This document shows, piece by piece, positions 9,757 through 19,400 of a DNA stretch of 64,000 bases. Both the position numbers and the translations under genes were made by a program. How positions within the stretch are numbered: the stretch's first letter is position 1; every line of letters starts with the position of its first letter. The stretch is from an uncultured Methanomethylovorans sp. (lineage in GTDB: Archaea; Halobacteriota; Methanosarcinia; Methanosarcinales; Methanosarcinaceae): positions 1,922,001-1,986,000 of the forward strand of contig NZ_OY782870.1 of NCBI RefSeq assembly GCF_963678545.1. The letters are read 5' to 3'. The notes below the pieces were generated by a model, which made no database searches, had not been told where the DNA came from, and saw only the letters and a program-made list of their open reading frames with translations.

Positions 9757-10062
9757 TTATTTCTTGGTAACCTTTTCCTCTTTCAGCACCTTCTTTGCAA
9801 TAAAAAAGACCACGAATGCAATAATTACAAAATTGACCACTTCTCCTAAAAATGCGCCCCAACTGAGAACAATAGGCCCAATAGCTATTGTTGCAGTTTG
9901 CCATGCGCCTCCGGGAACAAATGGAGTAATTATTGGCATAACAATGTTATCTACAAATGATTTTACAAGTGCTGTGCCTGCAATACCCATAATAAAAGCA
10001 ATGGCCAGTGGTATTACCTTATATTCATATAGAAATTCCTTAAATTCGCTTATAAGACCCAT
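9757..10062 (-). CDS. mscL: Large-conductance mechanosensitive channel
   Basis: The 101-residue protein has the MscL pattern: an amphipathic N terminus (MGLISEFKEFL), TM1 with the glycine-rich IPLAIAFIMGIAGTALVKSFVDN-like pore helix, a short loop, TM2 (EVVNFVIIAFVVFFIAKK) and a lysine-rich tail. It forms a homopentameric pore in the cytoplasmic membrane that opens under osmotic downshock. The length is at the short end of the family because the periplasmic loop and C-terminal bundle are reduced. A strong AAGGAGG site precedes the ATG. It stands alone, 150 bp downstream of comE. Confidence 0.93.
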   Translation of the reverse strand: MGLISEFKEFLYEYKVIPLAIAFIMGIAGTALVKSFVDNIVMPIITPFVPGGAWQTATIAIGPIVLSWGAFLGEVVNFVIIAFVVFFIAKKVLKEEKVTKK

Positions 10063-10212
10063 ACAAGTCCTCCTTATTAGAGATTAATATAAGTTGGGAG
10101 TTATAATATTTCAATATTACGCAACTTTGTATGGATATTAAAGCAGAGATGTTGAAAATAATATGTAACTTGCTTCGAGGGATGCTGAAAAAAGGAAATG
10201 CAGGCACACTTA

Positions 10213-10779
10213 TCATTTTGTGTTCTCCAAAACTTCAGCCATGAATCTTTCCAGTATAGACTCTGGACAGATATTTATAACAGGCACTTGTGCATTTCCG
10301 GGCTGTACTTTCACAACTATGACTCCGCTCTTTATGTCTTCGAGTAACTGTATTAATCTTTCTAATGTGTTGGTGATGTGTACTTCTTTTATCCCTGATC
10401 CCTTTGCCATAGCTGCAAGGTCAGTATATAATGATGTAGCTGTGGTTTCATCACCAGTGGAACCATATGTGCCGTTATCAATTATTACTAGTAGATAATT
10501 TGCCGGGTGCTGGCTTGCTATAGTGGCAAGACTGCCTAAATTCATAAGTATGGAACCATCGCCTTCGATGGTTATTACATGTTTTTGGGGTTTAGCAAGA
10601 GATAAACCCAGACCTATTGACGAAGCAAGTCCCATCGAACCCAGCATATAGAAGTTACCTGGCCTGTCACAGGTATGATACAGCTCCTTACAAGGGATAC
10701 CGATATTGCTTATCAGTAATGAGCCATCTGCTTTGGCTTTTTCTGCAATTATTTTGATAGCATCAATACGTATCATCAT
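10213..10779 (-). CDS. comE: Sulfopyruvate decarboxylase, beta subunit
   Basis: The 188-residue protein is the TPP-binding half of sulfopyruvate decarboxylase: [14 protein letters not shown], then [13 protein letters not shown] and [11 protein letters not shown] form the GDG...N TPP/Mg motif. With ComD it converts sulfopyruvate to sulfoacetaldehyde in coenzyme M synthesis. Its start overlaps the comD stop (10776-10779), and GGAGGTT precedes the first of two adjacent ATGs. It is last in a six-gene operon that starts with cysteate synthase. In some Methanosarcinales ComD and ComE are fused; here they are separate genes. Confidence 0.93.
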   Translation of the reverse strand: MMIRIDAIKIIAEKAKADGSLLISNIGIPCKELYHTCDRPGNFYMLGSMGLASSIGLGLSLAKPQKHVITIEGDGSILMNLGSLATIASQHPANYLLVIIDNGTYGSTGDETTATSLYTDLAAMAKGSGIKEVHITNTLERLIQLLEDIKSGVIVVKVQPGNAQVPVINICPESILERFMAEVLENTK

Positions 10780-11279
10780 AACCTCCAGAAACCAATTTTT
10801 AACAGAACAGCTACAGGAGATCTTTTTTCCTGAGAGGTAAACATGGCTTGAACTATCATATCTTCTGCCTCCTGTTTTGAAGCTGGCACAAAATAGGGAA
10901 TATTCATTGTTTTCAACAAATCAGGAGTTAGCTCTCCCATGGGTACCTGTGCACAGACGGGCTCTCCTTCTACACCTCTATGACTCATTATCATGAGTAA
11001 GGGTATACTATACAGCTTGTTCAAGGAGGCAAGGGCATTAATGGAATTTCCAAGACCAGAATTTTGCATCAACATTGCAGTTCTCTTTCCGCCCATATGT
11101 GCTCCGGCACATACTCCGACACCTTCTTCTTCTCTTGTGACAGGCACATGGATGATTTCCGGGTCATTTTCAACCATTAATATAAGGTCTTTGAGGTTCA
11201 CACAAGGCACGCTGACCACAAAATCCACACCTGCTTCTTTCATACCTCTGAGAACTGCTGCTGAAGGGCTGTTATCCAT
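10776..11279 (-). CDS. comD: Sulfopyruvate decarboxylase, alpha subunit
   Basis: The 167-residue protein is the PYR-domain half of the TPP enzyme. It shows [33 protein letters not shown] (with the Glu that activates TPP) and [13 protein letters not shown], as in ComD and phosphonopyruvate decarboxylases. It pairs with the comE product. The ATG at 11279 follows a GAGGT site, 15 bp after the Fe-S protein gene. The neighbours make the coenzyme M role secure. Confidence 0.93.
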   Translation of the reverse strand: MDNSPSAAVLRGMKEAGVDFVVSVPCVNLKDLILMVENDPEIIHVPVTREEEGVGVCAGAHMGGKRTAMLMQNSGLGNSINALASLNKLYSIPLLMIMSHRGVEGEPVCAQVPMGELTPDLLKTMNIPYFVPASKQEAEDMIVQAMFTSQEKRSPVAVLLKIGFWRL

Positions 11280-11294
11280 CTTTATACCTCATTT

Positions 11295-11924
11295 TTACCA
11301 TACTTTGAGGTCAATAGCTTCTATACGAAGTCTGCGGCCTTCTACAGAAACAACGATCCCAGAATGCACTTTCTGCATCATGCAGTGTTCTGGCAGGAAT
11401 TTAACTGTCTGGCACATTGATGGCACTTTTCCTTTTACCACTAAACCTTCAAAAGCGAGGATCATGCATAAACCCGCATCCTTAAAAGAAAAATCGTTCT
11501 TTCCAAGCCTGTGCAAAGGTCCTACAATGTGTACGGTAAATATACCTGGGGATTTGTCTATAACTTTTGCGAAGTGTGTGACTGGACATCCAAGTGGTCT
11601 GTAGTGCAATATATCTCCAATTTCTATCTCAAGAGAGCCATCCAGGGGGTGAATATCTTCTCTGCAGGAGCATTCTTCGTGTAGGGGGCCAAGTGAAAAA
11701 TCAGCTTTTAGGCCGTCAATGATGCCTATTACTTCATCCTTTATTTTTTCTTTACCCACGATCTCTTTTAATTGTTCAAGGTTTTTTCTAAAAATTTCCC
11801 TTTCAAGGAAAGGGCAGCGTGTAAGAGTTGCTTCATCGGTGATCTGTGCTGCAAAATCTTTGCATTGTTTAAAACCACAGCTACCGCAATTGTATCCGGG
11901 TAACAGGGATAGAATTTTATCCAC
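11295..11924 (-). CDS. Fe-S cluster protein encoded in the coenzyme M operon
   Basis: The 209-residue protein has an N-terminal 4Fe-4S (Fes/CoFeSP-type) motif CGSCGFKQCKDFA followed by another cysteine (TRCPF), like the clusters of corrinoid Fe-S proteins and RnfB. The rest (about residues 80-209) has further cysteines (ECSCRED, LGCPVTHFAK, MCQTVKFLPEHC) and is not a domain I can name. The start is GTG at 11924 after GAGGTGA. It sits between the GTPase and comD genes, so a redox or sulfur-transfer role in coenzyme M formation is plausible, but this is inferred from position only. Confidence 0.75.
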   Translation of the reverse strand: MDKILSLLPGYNCGSCGFKQCKDFAAQITDEATLTRCPFLEREIFRKNLEQLKEIVGKEKIKDEVIGIIDGLKADFSLGPLHEECSCREDIHPLDGSLEIEIGDILHYRPLGCPVTHFAKVIDKSPGIFTVHIVGPLHRLGKNDFSFKDAGLCMILAFEGLVVKGKVPSMCQTVKFLPEHCMMQKVHSGIVVSVEGRRLRIEAIDLKVW

Positions 11925-11927
11925 TGT

Positions 11928-12626
11928 TCACTCACCTCTGTATTCCATAGAACCATCAAGGCTGCGCAGCACACCCATGTGGTGCTTACGTGCTACTCTC
12001 ATTTCACCAGTACATAGAGAACAAATGGCAAGAGGGGGATTGTACCTTAATTTCATTTCTATTCCGGTTTCAGGAGAGGCACGTATCAGCTCAGCAAGCT
12101 CAAAAGATCCCTTGCCTGTAAGTCCATTTGCTTCTACAATATTACATCCTGGGTTCACATCAAGTACTCTTTCTCTGAAAACTTCTCGCTCTGCCTGGGA
12201 AACCACGTCTCCTTTTGTCATTACCACCACGTCTGCTGTTGTGAGCAGCGGGCCAACTTTAAGTGGAGTATTCGGGCCGGTGGTCACGTCGATGACACAC
12301 ACAGCAAGACAATCATCCGGATAGGGAGCACATCGAAGGCAAAGACCTGCAGTTTCATTAAGCAGTATGTCAGCACCTTGAGATTCTGCCCACCTTAACA
12401 TATCTTCAGTGTTGTAAATAGTAAAATGATCCGGGCACATATCTTTAGCAATCCCCACCTGAACCGGTATCCCAAGTTTTTTGAACCTCTGATCATCGTC
12501 AGTCCATAAACAATCTATTTTTACAACGGCAGGTTTATTTTCAAGGGATACAAGAACTTTTATTGTGTGAAGCAGCACAGATGTTTTACCGGAACCCGGT
12601 GTTCCTGCAAGTACAACAAGTTTCAT
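11928..12626 (-). CDS. CobW/HypB/UreG-like P-loop GTPase in the coenzyme M operon
   Basis: The 232-residue protein has a P-loop GTPGSGKTS (about residues 8-16), a switch-like KIDCLWTDDDQ, and MTKGD in place of NKxD. Two cysteine clusters stand out: CLRCAPYPDDC near the middle and CSLCTGE near the C terminus, which suggest metal or cluster binding. The family loads metals or cofactors into target enzymes. It overlaps the ABC gene (ATGA at 12623-12626) and is followed closely by the Fe-S protein gene, so the three may act together. The target is unknown. Confidence 0.78.
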   Translation of the reverse strand: MKLVVLAGTPGSGKTSVLLHTIKVLVSLENKPAVVKIDCLWTDDDQRFKKLGIPVQVGIAKDMCPDHFTIYNTEDMLRWAESQGADILLNETAGLCLRCAPYPDDCLAVCVIDVTTGPNTPLKVGPLLTTADVVVMTKGDVVSQAEREVFRERVLDVNPGCNIVEANGLTGKGSFELAELIRASPETGIEMKLRYNPPLAICSLCTGEMRVARKHHMGVLRSLDGSMEYRGE

Positions 12627-13387
12627 ACCATACCCTCAACAAGGTCTCCTCTGCGGATGGTTTCTCTAAGCGAGAGCAGCCAGTTATCCACTTCAGCTAT
12701 CTTGCAACATATCTGCTGTTCTTCTGAACTTGTAGTGATAACATCTACCATGCCCCCATTTTTCATTACTATTCTGCGGGTGGCCATCAGTGCCAGTACA
12801 GGATCGTGAGTCACTACTACCACTATCTTACCTTCACATGCAAGCAATTCAAGAGCTTCCTGTTTTCTGATGCCTGCATTTTCGATTTCATCAATAAGCA
12901 CTACTGGTGAATCACTTATTACCGCAATGTCGGCTGTCATAAGAGAACGTGACTGTCCTCCGCTCAGTGCTGTGAGATGATGATGGAGTGCAATGGGTTC
13001 TCCGGTAAGGGTATTAGCAAGCTCCAAAACACGATGCACAAGTTCTGGCCTCTTTCCTCTGCTTCTTGCATGCATTACTAAAAAATCCTCTACACTCATA
13101 TCTGCCAGAAAATGCATTTTTTGCGATAGCTGGGCTACTAGTTTAAGTCGCGGGTCTACTCTTATCGAAGAGTCTGGCACTTCGCCATTAATAAGTATGT
13201 GCCGACCTGAAGACGTATCGCCCCTTGCAAGTTGCTCAATGTCATCAATGAGAGTGCTTTTTCCCGAGCCAGTAGGGCCAACTATGCCTATTATTTCACC
13301 TTTGTTTACTTCTATTCTGTCTATGCACTCTGGAATTCCTTCTTTGTTGACGCCACCCAAAATGGTCAGTGTTGTAACATCTCTCAT
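12623..13387 (-). CDS. Soluble ABC-type ATPase in the coenzyme M operon
   Basis: The 254-residue protein has Walker A GPTGSGKST, the signature LSGGQSR, Walker B VVLIDEIENAG and switch VVVTHD. No membrane partner gene is present in the operon, so it is unlikely to be an ordinary transporter; ABC ATPases without permeases act in Fe-S assembly, methyl-CoM reductase activation (component A2) and DNA repair. It begins 5 bp after the cysteate synthase stop with a GAGGT site and overlaps the GTPase gene. An energy-coupling role in cofactor assembly is my inference. Confidence 0.78.
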   Translation of the reverse strand: MRDVTTLTILGGVNKEGIPECIDRIEVNKGEIIGIVGPTGSGKSTLIDDIEQLARGDTSSGRHILINGEVPDSSIRVDPRLKLVAQLSQKMHFLADMSVEDFLVMHARSRGKRPELVHRVLELANTLTGEPIALHHHLTALSGGQSRSLMTADIAVISDSPVVLIDEIENAGIRKQEALELLACEGKIVVVVTHDPVLALMATRRIVMKNGGMVDVITTSSEEQQICCKIAEVDNWLLSLRETIRRGDLVEGMV

Positions 13388-13391
13388 ATTC

Positions 13392-14654
13392 CTACCTCTT
13401 AAACTTCTGTGAAATAATTTCTACAATCTTCAACTCTGCTTCCGAATCATGTGCAGATATGTGCATATCAGGAACAATAGAATGTAAATTGCAATCCATG
13501 CGCAATCTTTCCATTCCCCCGCCTGTGATATTAAGCACAATACTATCGCTCTTATCAATGTTTTCTTTTTCCACAGCTTCTATTAGAGCGGCAACGGCAA
13601 TTGCAGATGCTGGGTTTATGTCAATATTTTCTAATTTTTCGAACAACTGCTGAGCGTATGCTGCAGCAGCGTTATCAATGCCATACATTCTTCCACCTGT
13701 TGCTTGTAGTGCATCCCGTACGCCTCCATTTGCCGAAAATGGAGGTTTCCTGTTGAAAAGCACATCATCGTACATATCCTTTGGACAGTTTTCATTCACT
13801 GTGTCTTTAGTTGCAGTATTGCCTAACCACATACTGATGAGAGGTGCACATGGCAGGTTTTGTGCAAGGTGTAGTTGTGGCAATTCTTTTCCAAAACGGC
13901 CGTCCTGAATAAGCCTCATGGAAGCTTCCCATGCTGATATTCCACCAGTTCCACTGCCTACGGCCTGGAAGTAATGCATAGGTAGCTCTTTCATCGTAAA
14001 TACAGCATCCAGCATCACTGTACCCATGCCATCCCTGCGCGCTACGTTCTTTGCTCCCCCCTCAGTTACAAATCCTTCTCTTGCTGCCACTTTGTTGGCA
14101 ACTTCAATGGCATTATAATAATCTCCTTCCACAGTTACCAGGCATATTGGAGATGTGTTTTCATGAAGAGTCCAGAGCCTATGAGCGCTATTTTCCGGAA
14201 CTACAAGCAACAATGTTTGTCCGGTTATACAACACACATGTGCAAAAGAACGGGCTGTGTTCCCTGCTGAAGCAACTACCATTACCCTTTTGTCTTGTCT
14301 CTCCAGCAATCTTTGCATAGTTGGGAAAGCTTCCAGGTCTTTGAAAGTGCACGTCATCATGGAAGCATTCTTTTCCGGCCAGTATCCATTAAAAGCTACA
14401 TATAGGTTTGAAAGACCTAGTTCCTTGGCAAATGCTTCACTTTTATATGTTATTGTTTTGCCTGAGCCTTCAGGTATGATGTCATCTACAGGAAGCCAGT
14501 CGTAGAATTTCCATATTCCTGGCAGATCTCTTGGAATTAGTTGTGAAGTTTTATAAAAAGTACGTAATAGTGAATCATGTCCTTTACTGCATGTTAAAGA
14601 CATTGGATCTTGCACCTCGCCACAGGTGGGACATTTGACCGAATATTTATGCAT
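13392..14654 (-). CDS. Cysteate synthase (PLP-dependent, threonine synthase-like)
   Basis: The 420-residue protein resembles threonine synthase, with an N-terminal zinc-ribbon-like CPTCGEV...LTC, ASAGNTARSFAH for PLP binding, and a glycine-rich VGSGTGGISAWE motif. Together with the comDE genes downstream this identifies it as cysteate synthase, which makes L-cysteate from phosphoserine and sulfite in the Methanosarcinales route to coenzyme M. I use the ATG at 14654; a TTG at 14675 adds seven residues. A TATA-like ATATTTATT near 14685 lies only about 30 bp upstream, so the mRNA is probably leaderless or nearly so. It opens the operon. Confidence 0.9.
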   Translation of the reverse strand: MHKYSVKCPTCGEVQDPMSLTCSKGHDSLLRTFYKTSQLIPRDLPGIWKFYDWLPVDDIIPEGSGKTITYKSEAFAKELGLSNLYVAFNGYWPEKNASMMTCTFKDLEAFPTMQRLLERQDKRVMVVASAGNTARSFAHVCCITGQTLLLVVPENSAHRLWTLHENTSPICLVTVEGDYYNAIEVANKVAAREGFVTEGGAKNVARRDGMGTVMLDAVFTMKELPMHYFQAVGSGTGGISAWEASMRLIQDGRFGKELPQLHLAQNLPCAPLISMWLGNTATKDTVNENCPKDMYDDVLFNRKPPFSANGGVRDALQATGGRMYGIDNAAAAYAQQLFEKLENIDINPASAIAVAALIEAVEKENIDKSDSIVLNITGGGMERLRMDCNLHSIVPDMHISAHDSEAELKIVEIISQKFKR

Positions 14655-14892
14655 GAGGGCAACTTGGCAATCCAAAATAAATATGTTTCCTTGGATCGGA
14701 CTATAATAACCAAATTAGGATAAAAAATATGTGGTTACTTTCCTGTTAAGGATATATATCTCATTTTAAACGAACGATCATTCTATTAATTGACGGCTCT
14801 TGATTCGGAATTTATAGCACTTTCCGACAAAGCCATAAACTGTTAGGAAACAAGTGTTTTGAAAAATCGAGAAGAGAGGATGATATGCAACT

Positions 14893-15603
14893 TCAGTTGC
14901 GGATTTTCTTATTCTCCAAGGCTTTCTTATATGCTTCCCTGCCGGAAAGCTCGCCCATTGTGTAGAACATCTGCACCTCAGCTCCAAAATTTCTTATAAT
15001 ATCTTCCATCCGCTTGAAGCTTTCTTTTACTTTTTCCGGGGCCACTCCATGATCGCCAGATGCATTTGTTTCAAAATATCCGGCTACTATACCATCGATC
15101 ATACCCTTTGGATGCCAGTCGTGTGGGTTTTTAGGAATTGTGCCGGTAGATTCCTGATATAAAGCAAGTGCATCAGTTGGCCGTCCTTCACCAAACAAAC
15201 ACAGGATTATACCTGATATTGCTTGTATATCAGATGGGTTTGCATCTCTTAGTTTGCGGTAGATAGAAGTGGCGTCTTCAAAACTTCCGTTTATAGTAAG
15301 TATCATGCCTTTGGCATGCAAAGCCTGAGGGTCGACCGGAGATATCTTAAGAGCCTTGTCCAGATATGTGAGCGCTTCTTCATTTCTGTCCACAAGTTCC
15401 ATTATCATGCCCATCTGCATTGATCTGTCCTTTTCATCATCTATCTGCATCAGTAATGCTTCAGCAAAACCAATACCTCTTTCAGTGAGACCTTGTTCAT
15501 GATACGCAGCAACTATCTGAATCATCCTTTCAAGAGATGGTTCTTTTTTAAATTCTTCCTTCAGGCTTTCAACTTTATCAGAGATACTGTGTTTTTGATT
15601 CAT
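14893..15603 (-). CDS. Tetratricopeptide repeat protein
   Basis: The 236-residue protein contains at least three TPR units between about residues 70 and 170, for example ALTYLDKALKISPVDPQALH and DATSIYRKLRDANPSD with the usual spaced small/aromatic residues. No signal peptide or transmembrane segment is seen. TPR proteins are protein-interaction scaffolds; no partner can be named. It is a single gene with the same orientation as the coenzyme M operon but about 240 bp upstream of it, past a separate AT-rich promoter region. Confidence 0.8.
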   Translation of the reverse strand: MNQKHSISDKVESLKEEFKKEPSLERMIQIVAAYHEQGLTERGIGFAEALLMQIDDEKDRSMQMGMIMELVDRNEEALTYLDKALKISPVDPQALHAKGMILTINGSFEDATSIYRKLRDANPSDIQAISGIILCLFGEGRPTDALALYQESTGTIPKNPHDWHPKGMIDGIVAGYFETNASGDHGVAPEKVKESFKRMEDIIRNFGAEVQMFYTMGELSGREAYKKALENKKIRN

Positions 15604-15666
15604 AATGTATTTACCAACCTATAATTCAATCAATTATACATGTACATGACCAAAATTAAAACTTTT

Positions 15667-16321
15667 CTAATTCTCTGAAGGGATAAGTTTTCCCAGGTAT
15701 TCATACAAAGAAGAATGGTCACTCAATACAACATCAGCTGCACTTAATTTGGAAGGAGGCACATATGTGGGTACGCCCACACAAAAAAGACCTGCTCTTT
15801 TGGCAGACTCAACACCCATAGGTGCGTTCTCTACTACAATACATTCATCTTTTTTCAGGTTGAGCAATTCCACTGCCTTAAGATATGGATCAGGAAATGG
15901 TTTTCCATAATATACATCTTCACCACACACGATTGTATCGAAAACATCAGGGAAGAAATCATCCATAATACTGTCCACTGTATATCTGTCGGAACCTGTG
16001 ACAAGAGCAAGTGAAAAATATTGTTTGAGGTATCTGAGGCACTCGAACATGCCATCAAACGGAGTTATAGATGCATTTGCACTGAAATATTCTACTTTTT
16101 TGCGTTTGATTTCCTCATATAAGTGAGGCTCTACCTTCTTACCGGCTTTTTCAAAAAGCCACTCTATACCCAGTATGTGGTTTTGCACCTTCTACCTCAT
16201 AGACGTCTTCCCTGGAAACATCGGCACCCACTTCTTTTGAAACCGCTATCCAGGCATCTGCATGGGAAGGCATGGAATCCACCAGCACCCCATCCATATC
16301 AAAAATAATGGACTTGAGCAT
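15667..16321 (-). pseudogene. HAD-family phosphatase (phosphoglucomutase/phosphoglycolate phosphatase type), frameshifted
   Basis: An N-terminal piece starting at ATG 16321 reads MLKSIIFDMDGVLVDSMPSH, the HAD nucleophile motif, and runs to EGAKPHTG. The rest (GIEWLFEKAGKKVEPHLYEE to the C terminus, with VTGSDR, GKPFPDPYLKA and ENAPMGVESAKRAG) lies in another frame. One extra base in the CCC run at 16169-16171 explains the break; removing it restores a protein of about 217 residues, normal for the family. The downstream piece alone lacks the catalytic aspartates. It is either a recent pseudogene or a sequencing error. Confidence 0.85.
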
Positions 16322-16375
16322 GATGGCAGAACCTGCTTCAACAGGGATAAAACTTGTGTCTAATTATCAACTAAT

Positions 16376-16409
16376 TATAAAAAAGTTGAGCGAAAATTAA
16401 TTTCGCTCA
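16376..16409 (-). terminator. Hairpin plus T-run terminator after the LVIVD surface protein gene
   Basis: A perfect 9-bp stem (TGAGCGAAA / TTTCGCTCA, 16387-16409, 5-nt loop) lies 19 bp beyond the stop of the minus-strand surface protein gene and is followed on that strand by ACTTTTTTATA. Hairpin plus U-run is the expected layout of an intrinsic terminator. Confidence 0.65.
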
Positions 16410-16427
16410 CTGTAACTTCTGTCTTAT

Positions 16428-19400
16428 TTATTGCGTTATAGTCAGTTTTGGCCTCATAGCAGCGTTTGAATATTCTGAACTATAGAACGCAATATAATTT
16501 CCGCTCTCAGTTCTTGCTTTGAGGAAGAAACCAGTGTTCGTATACTTACCACTTATGTATTCCTTTACAAGCTGCGTAACATCAAAATCATAGTATTTGT
16601 TACCAGGCACTGTGCTTCCAGAGAAGGTTACAGAGGCATAAGGTGTAGAACCTTGTGACGCACCGTTCTTATCATACCAGCTTCCTCCTGCTGTTGTCCA
16701 GGAATTCCAGCTTACAGACTTTGGATCCCACGTAACTGGCCTGTATACTTCAACTATAGTACTGGAAGTACGTGTTGCGCCCGCAGGATAATACCAATAA
16801 AGCGAAAGTGTTGCCTTTGATATTGTGTCTGTGGTCTTATAACTGCTAAGATCAAACAGCATTACATCCCTGCAAATGGATGTGCTCTTTCCGATATCAA
16901 GATAAGTTGTAGTGGAAAGTACACTTGTAGGGGATAATTCACGTAATCTATTGTCATAGACAGGTGAATAAGTTACTGAAGTTGTACTACCGCTCACAAT
17001 TACATGCATTGTATCGGTTGCTTTCTGATTTGCAGTATCTGTGACAGTCAGAGTTACAGTATAAGTTCCTGGTGATGTATACGTATGAGTAGCTGTTACT
17101 CCGGTAGCCTCAGAGGTAATACCATTTGATACATCAAAGTCCCATGAATAAGATGCTATGCCTTTATCATCCGTAGAAGCACTACCGTCGAAGCTCATAC
17201 TAGAACCTGTGGTTACAGTTTTATCATCTCCAGCGTTTGCAACAGGAGTTTTATCTGTCGAGGTGGAACCACCTGAGGTGGAAGTTATAGTCAACTTAGG
17301 TCTCATGGCAGCGTTAGAGTATTCAGAGCTGTAGAATGCAATGTAATTACCACTCTCTGTCTTTGCCTTGAGGAAGAAACCTGTATTCTTATACTTGCCA
17401 CTTACATATTCTTGCACAAGTTGTGTGACATCAAAATCATAGTATTTGTTGTCCGGAACTTTGCTGCCTGCAAAGGTCAATGAAGCATAAGGTGCAGAGC
17501 CTTGTGACGCACCGTTCTTATCATACCAGTTTCCTCCAGCGTTACTCCATGACACACCAGATATTCTGGAATTCCAGGTAACATACTTTGGATCCCATTC
17601 AACAGGTCTGTAGATCTCTACTTCAGTATCTGAAGTGCGTGTATTACCTGCTGGATAATACCAATAGAGAGAAAGTGTTGCTTTTGATATCGTGTCTGTT
17701 GTTTTGTATCCGCTCAGATCGAAAAGGACCAGATCTCTACAGGTACTTGTGCTCTTTCCAAGATCAATATAAGTTGTGGTGGAAAATACACTCGTAGGGG
17801 ATAGCTGACGTAGTCTGTTATCATAAGTTGCTGTATAAGAAACCGTATTCTCTGTGCTGCTGCTGCTACTAACTACTACATGCATTGTATCAGTTGCTTT
17901 CTGATTTGCAGTATCTGTGACAGTCAGAGTTACAGTATATGTTCCTGGTGACGTATATGTATGAGTGGCTGTTACTCCGGTAGCCTCAGAGGTAATACCA
18001 TTTGATACATCAAAGTCCCATGAATAGGAAGCTATTTTTACGTCATCAGTAGATGCACTACCATCGAAAGTGACAGCTGAGCCGACAGTCGCTGTCTTAT
18101 CAGAACCGGCGTTAGCAACAGGTGGATTATCGGTTGATGATGTATTTTCAACATGAAGGATTACAAGACCATTGTCAAAATCTGCTATATATACGTAATT
18201 GCCTGAAACTGCAACACTGTATCCATGACCAGCGGTATTATAGCTTCCGGCAAGTGTTGGAGTTGCGACGTTGCTCACATCAAGAATAACAAGACCGCTG
18301 CTATCATCGGCGATGTATACATAATTACCGGATTTTACAATATTTTGTGCAAATTTCGTGACATAACTGCTTACAAGCGTTGGTTTAGCGGGATTGCTTA
18401 TGTTAATGATCACAAGACCATTGGTTCCATCTGCTACATATGCATAATTTCCGGATGCCACAATGCCATATGCATGACCGACGGTATCGTAACTGCCTTT
18501 AAGGGTCGGAGCCGCAGGATTTGTGATATCAAGAACAACAAGGCCGTTATCACCATCTGCCACATATGCATAATTTCCTACTATGGCAACATTTTCTGCA
18601 TTACCTGCTGTGTCATAACTGCCTTTTAGGGTTGGAGCCGCAGGATTTGTAATATCCACGATCATAAGACCTCCAGCGCCATCAGCTACATATGCATAAT
18701 TTCCTGATATGGTAACACCCCATGAACGACCAGCTGTATTGTAACTGCCTTTAAGGGTTGGTGACGCTTTATTTGTGACATCCACAATTACAAGGCCGTA
18801 AGTGTCATCTGCTATATATGCATAATTTCCTGATACAGCAAGGTCTCGTGCATATCCGTCAGTAATGTAACTACCTGCGCGCTTAGGAGAAGCAGGATTT
18901 GAAATATCCACTATAGTAAGGCCCATGTATCCATATGCCATGTAAGCATAATTTCCTGATATAGCAACACCAGATGCATAACCAGCTACATCATAAACAC
19001 CTGCACGGGTAGGTGCAGAAGGAGTAGTTATATTCACTATTGCCAGGCCACTTCTACCATAGGCTGTATATGCGTAGTTTCCTGCTACAAAAACATCATA
19101 TGCAACTCCTTCAGTAGCAGTATAGGTGGCTGCGCTAACTGGTGAGGCTGGATTTGCGATATTCACTATTGAAAGACCACTGGCATCATCAGCTACATAG
19201 GCGTAACTTCCGGATACAACAACGCTTAATGCCTTTCCGGGAGTATCAAATCTACCTGTGTAAGTTGGTGCAGTTGGGGTTTTGATGTTTACGATTACAA
19301 GACCATTTGTGTCATCAGCGATGTATGCATAGTTGCCTGATACTGCGACACCGGTTGCTTTTACCGTATCATAAGAACCTGCAAGTTTTGGTGAAGAAGG

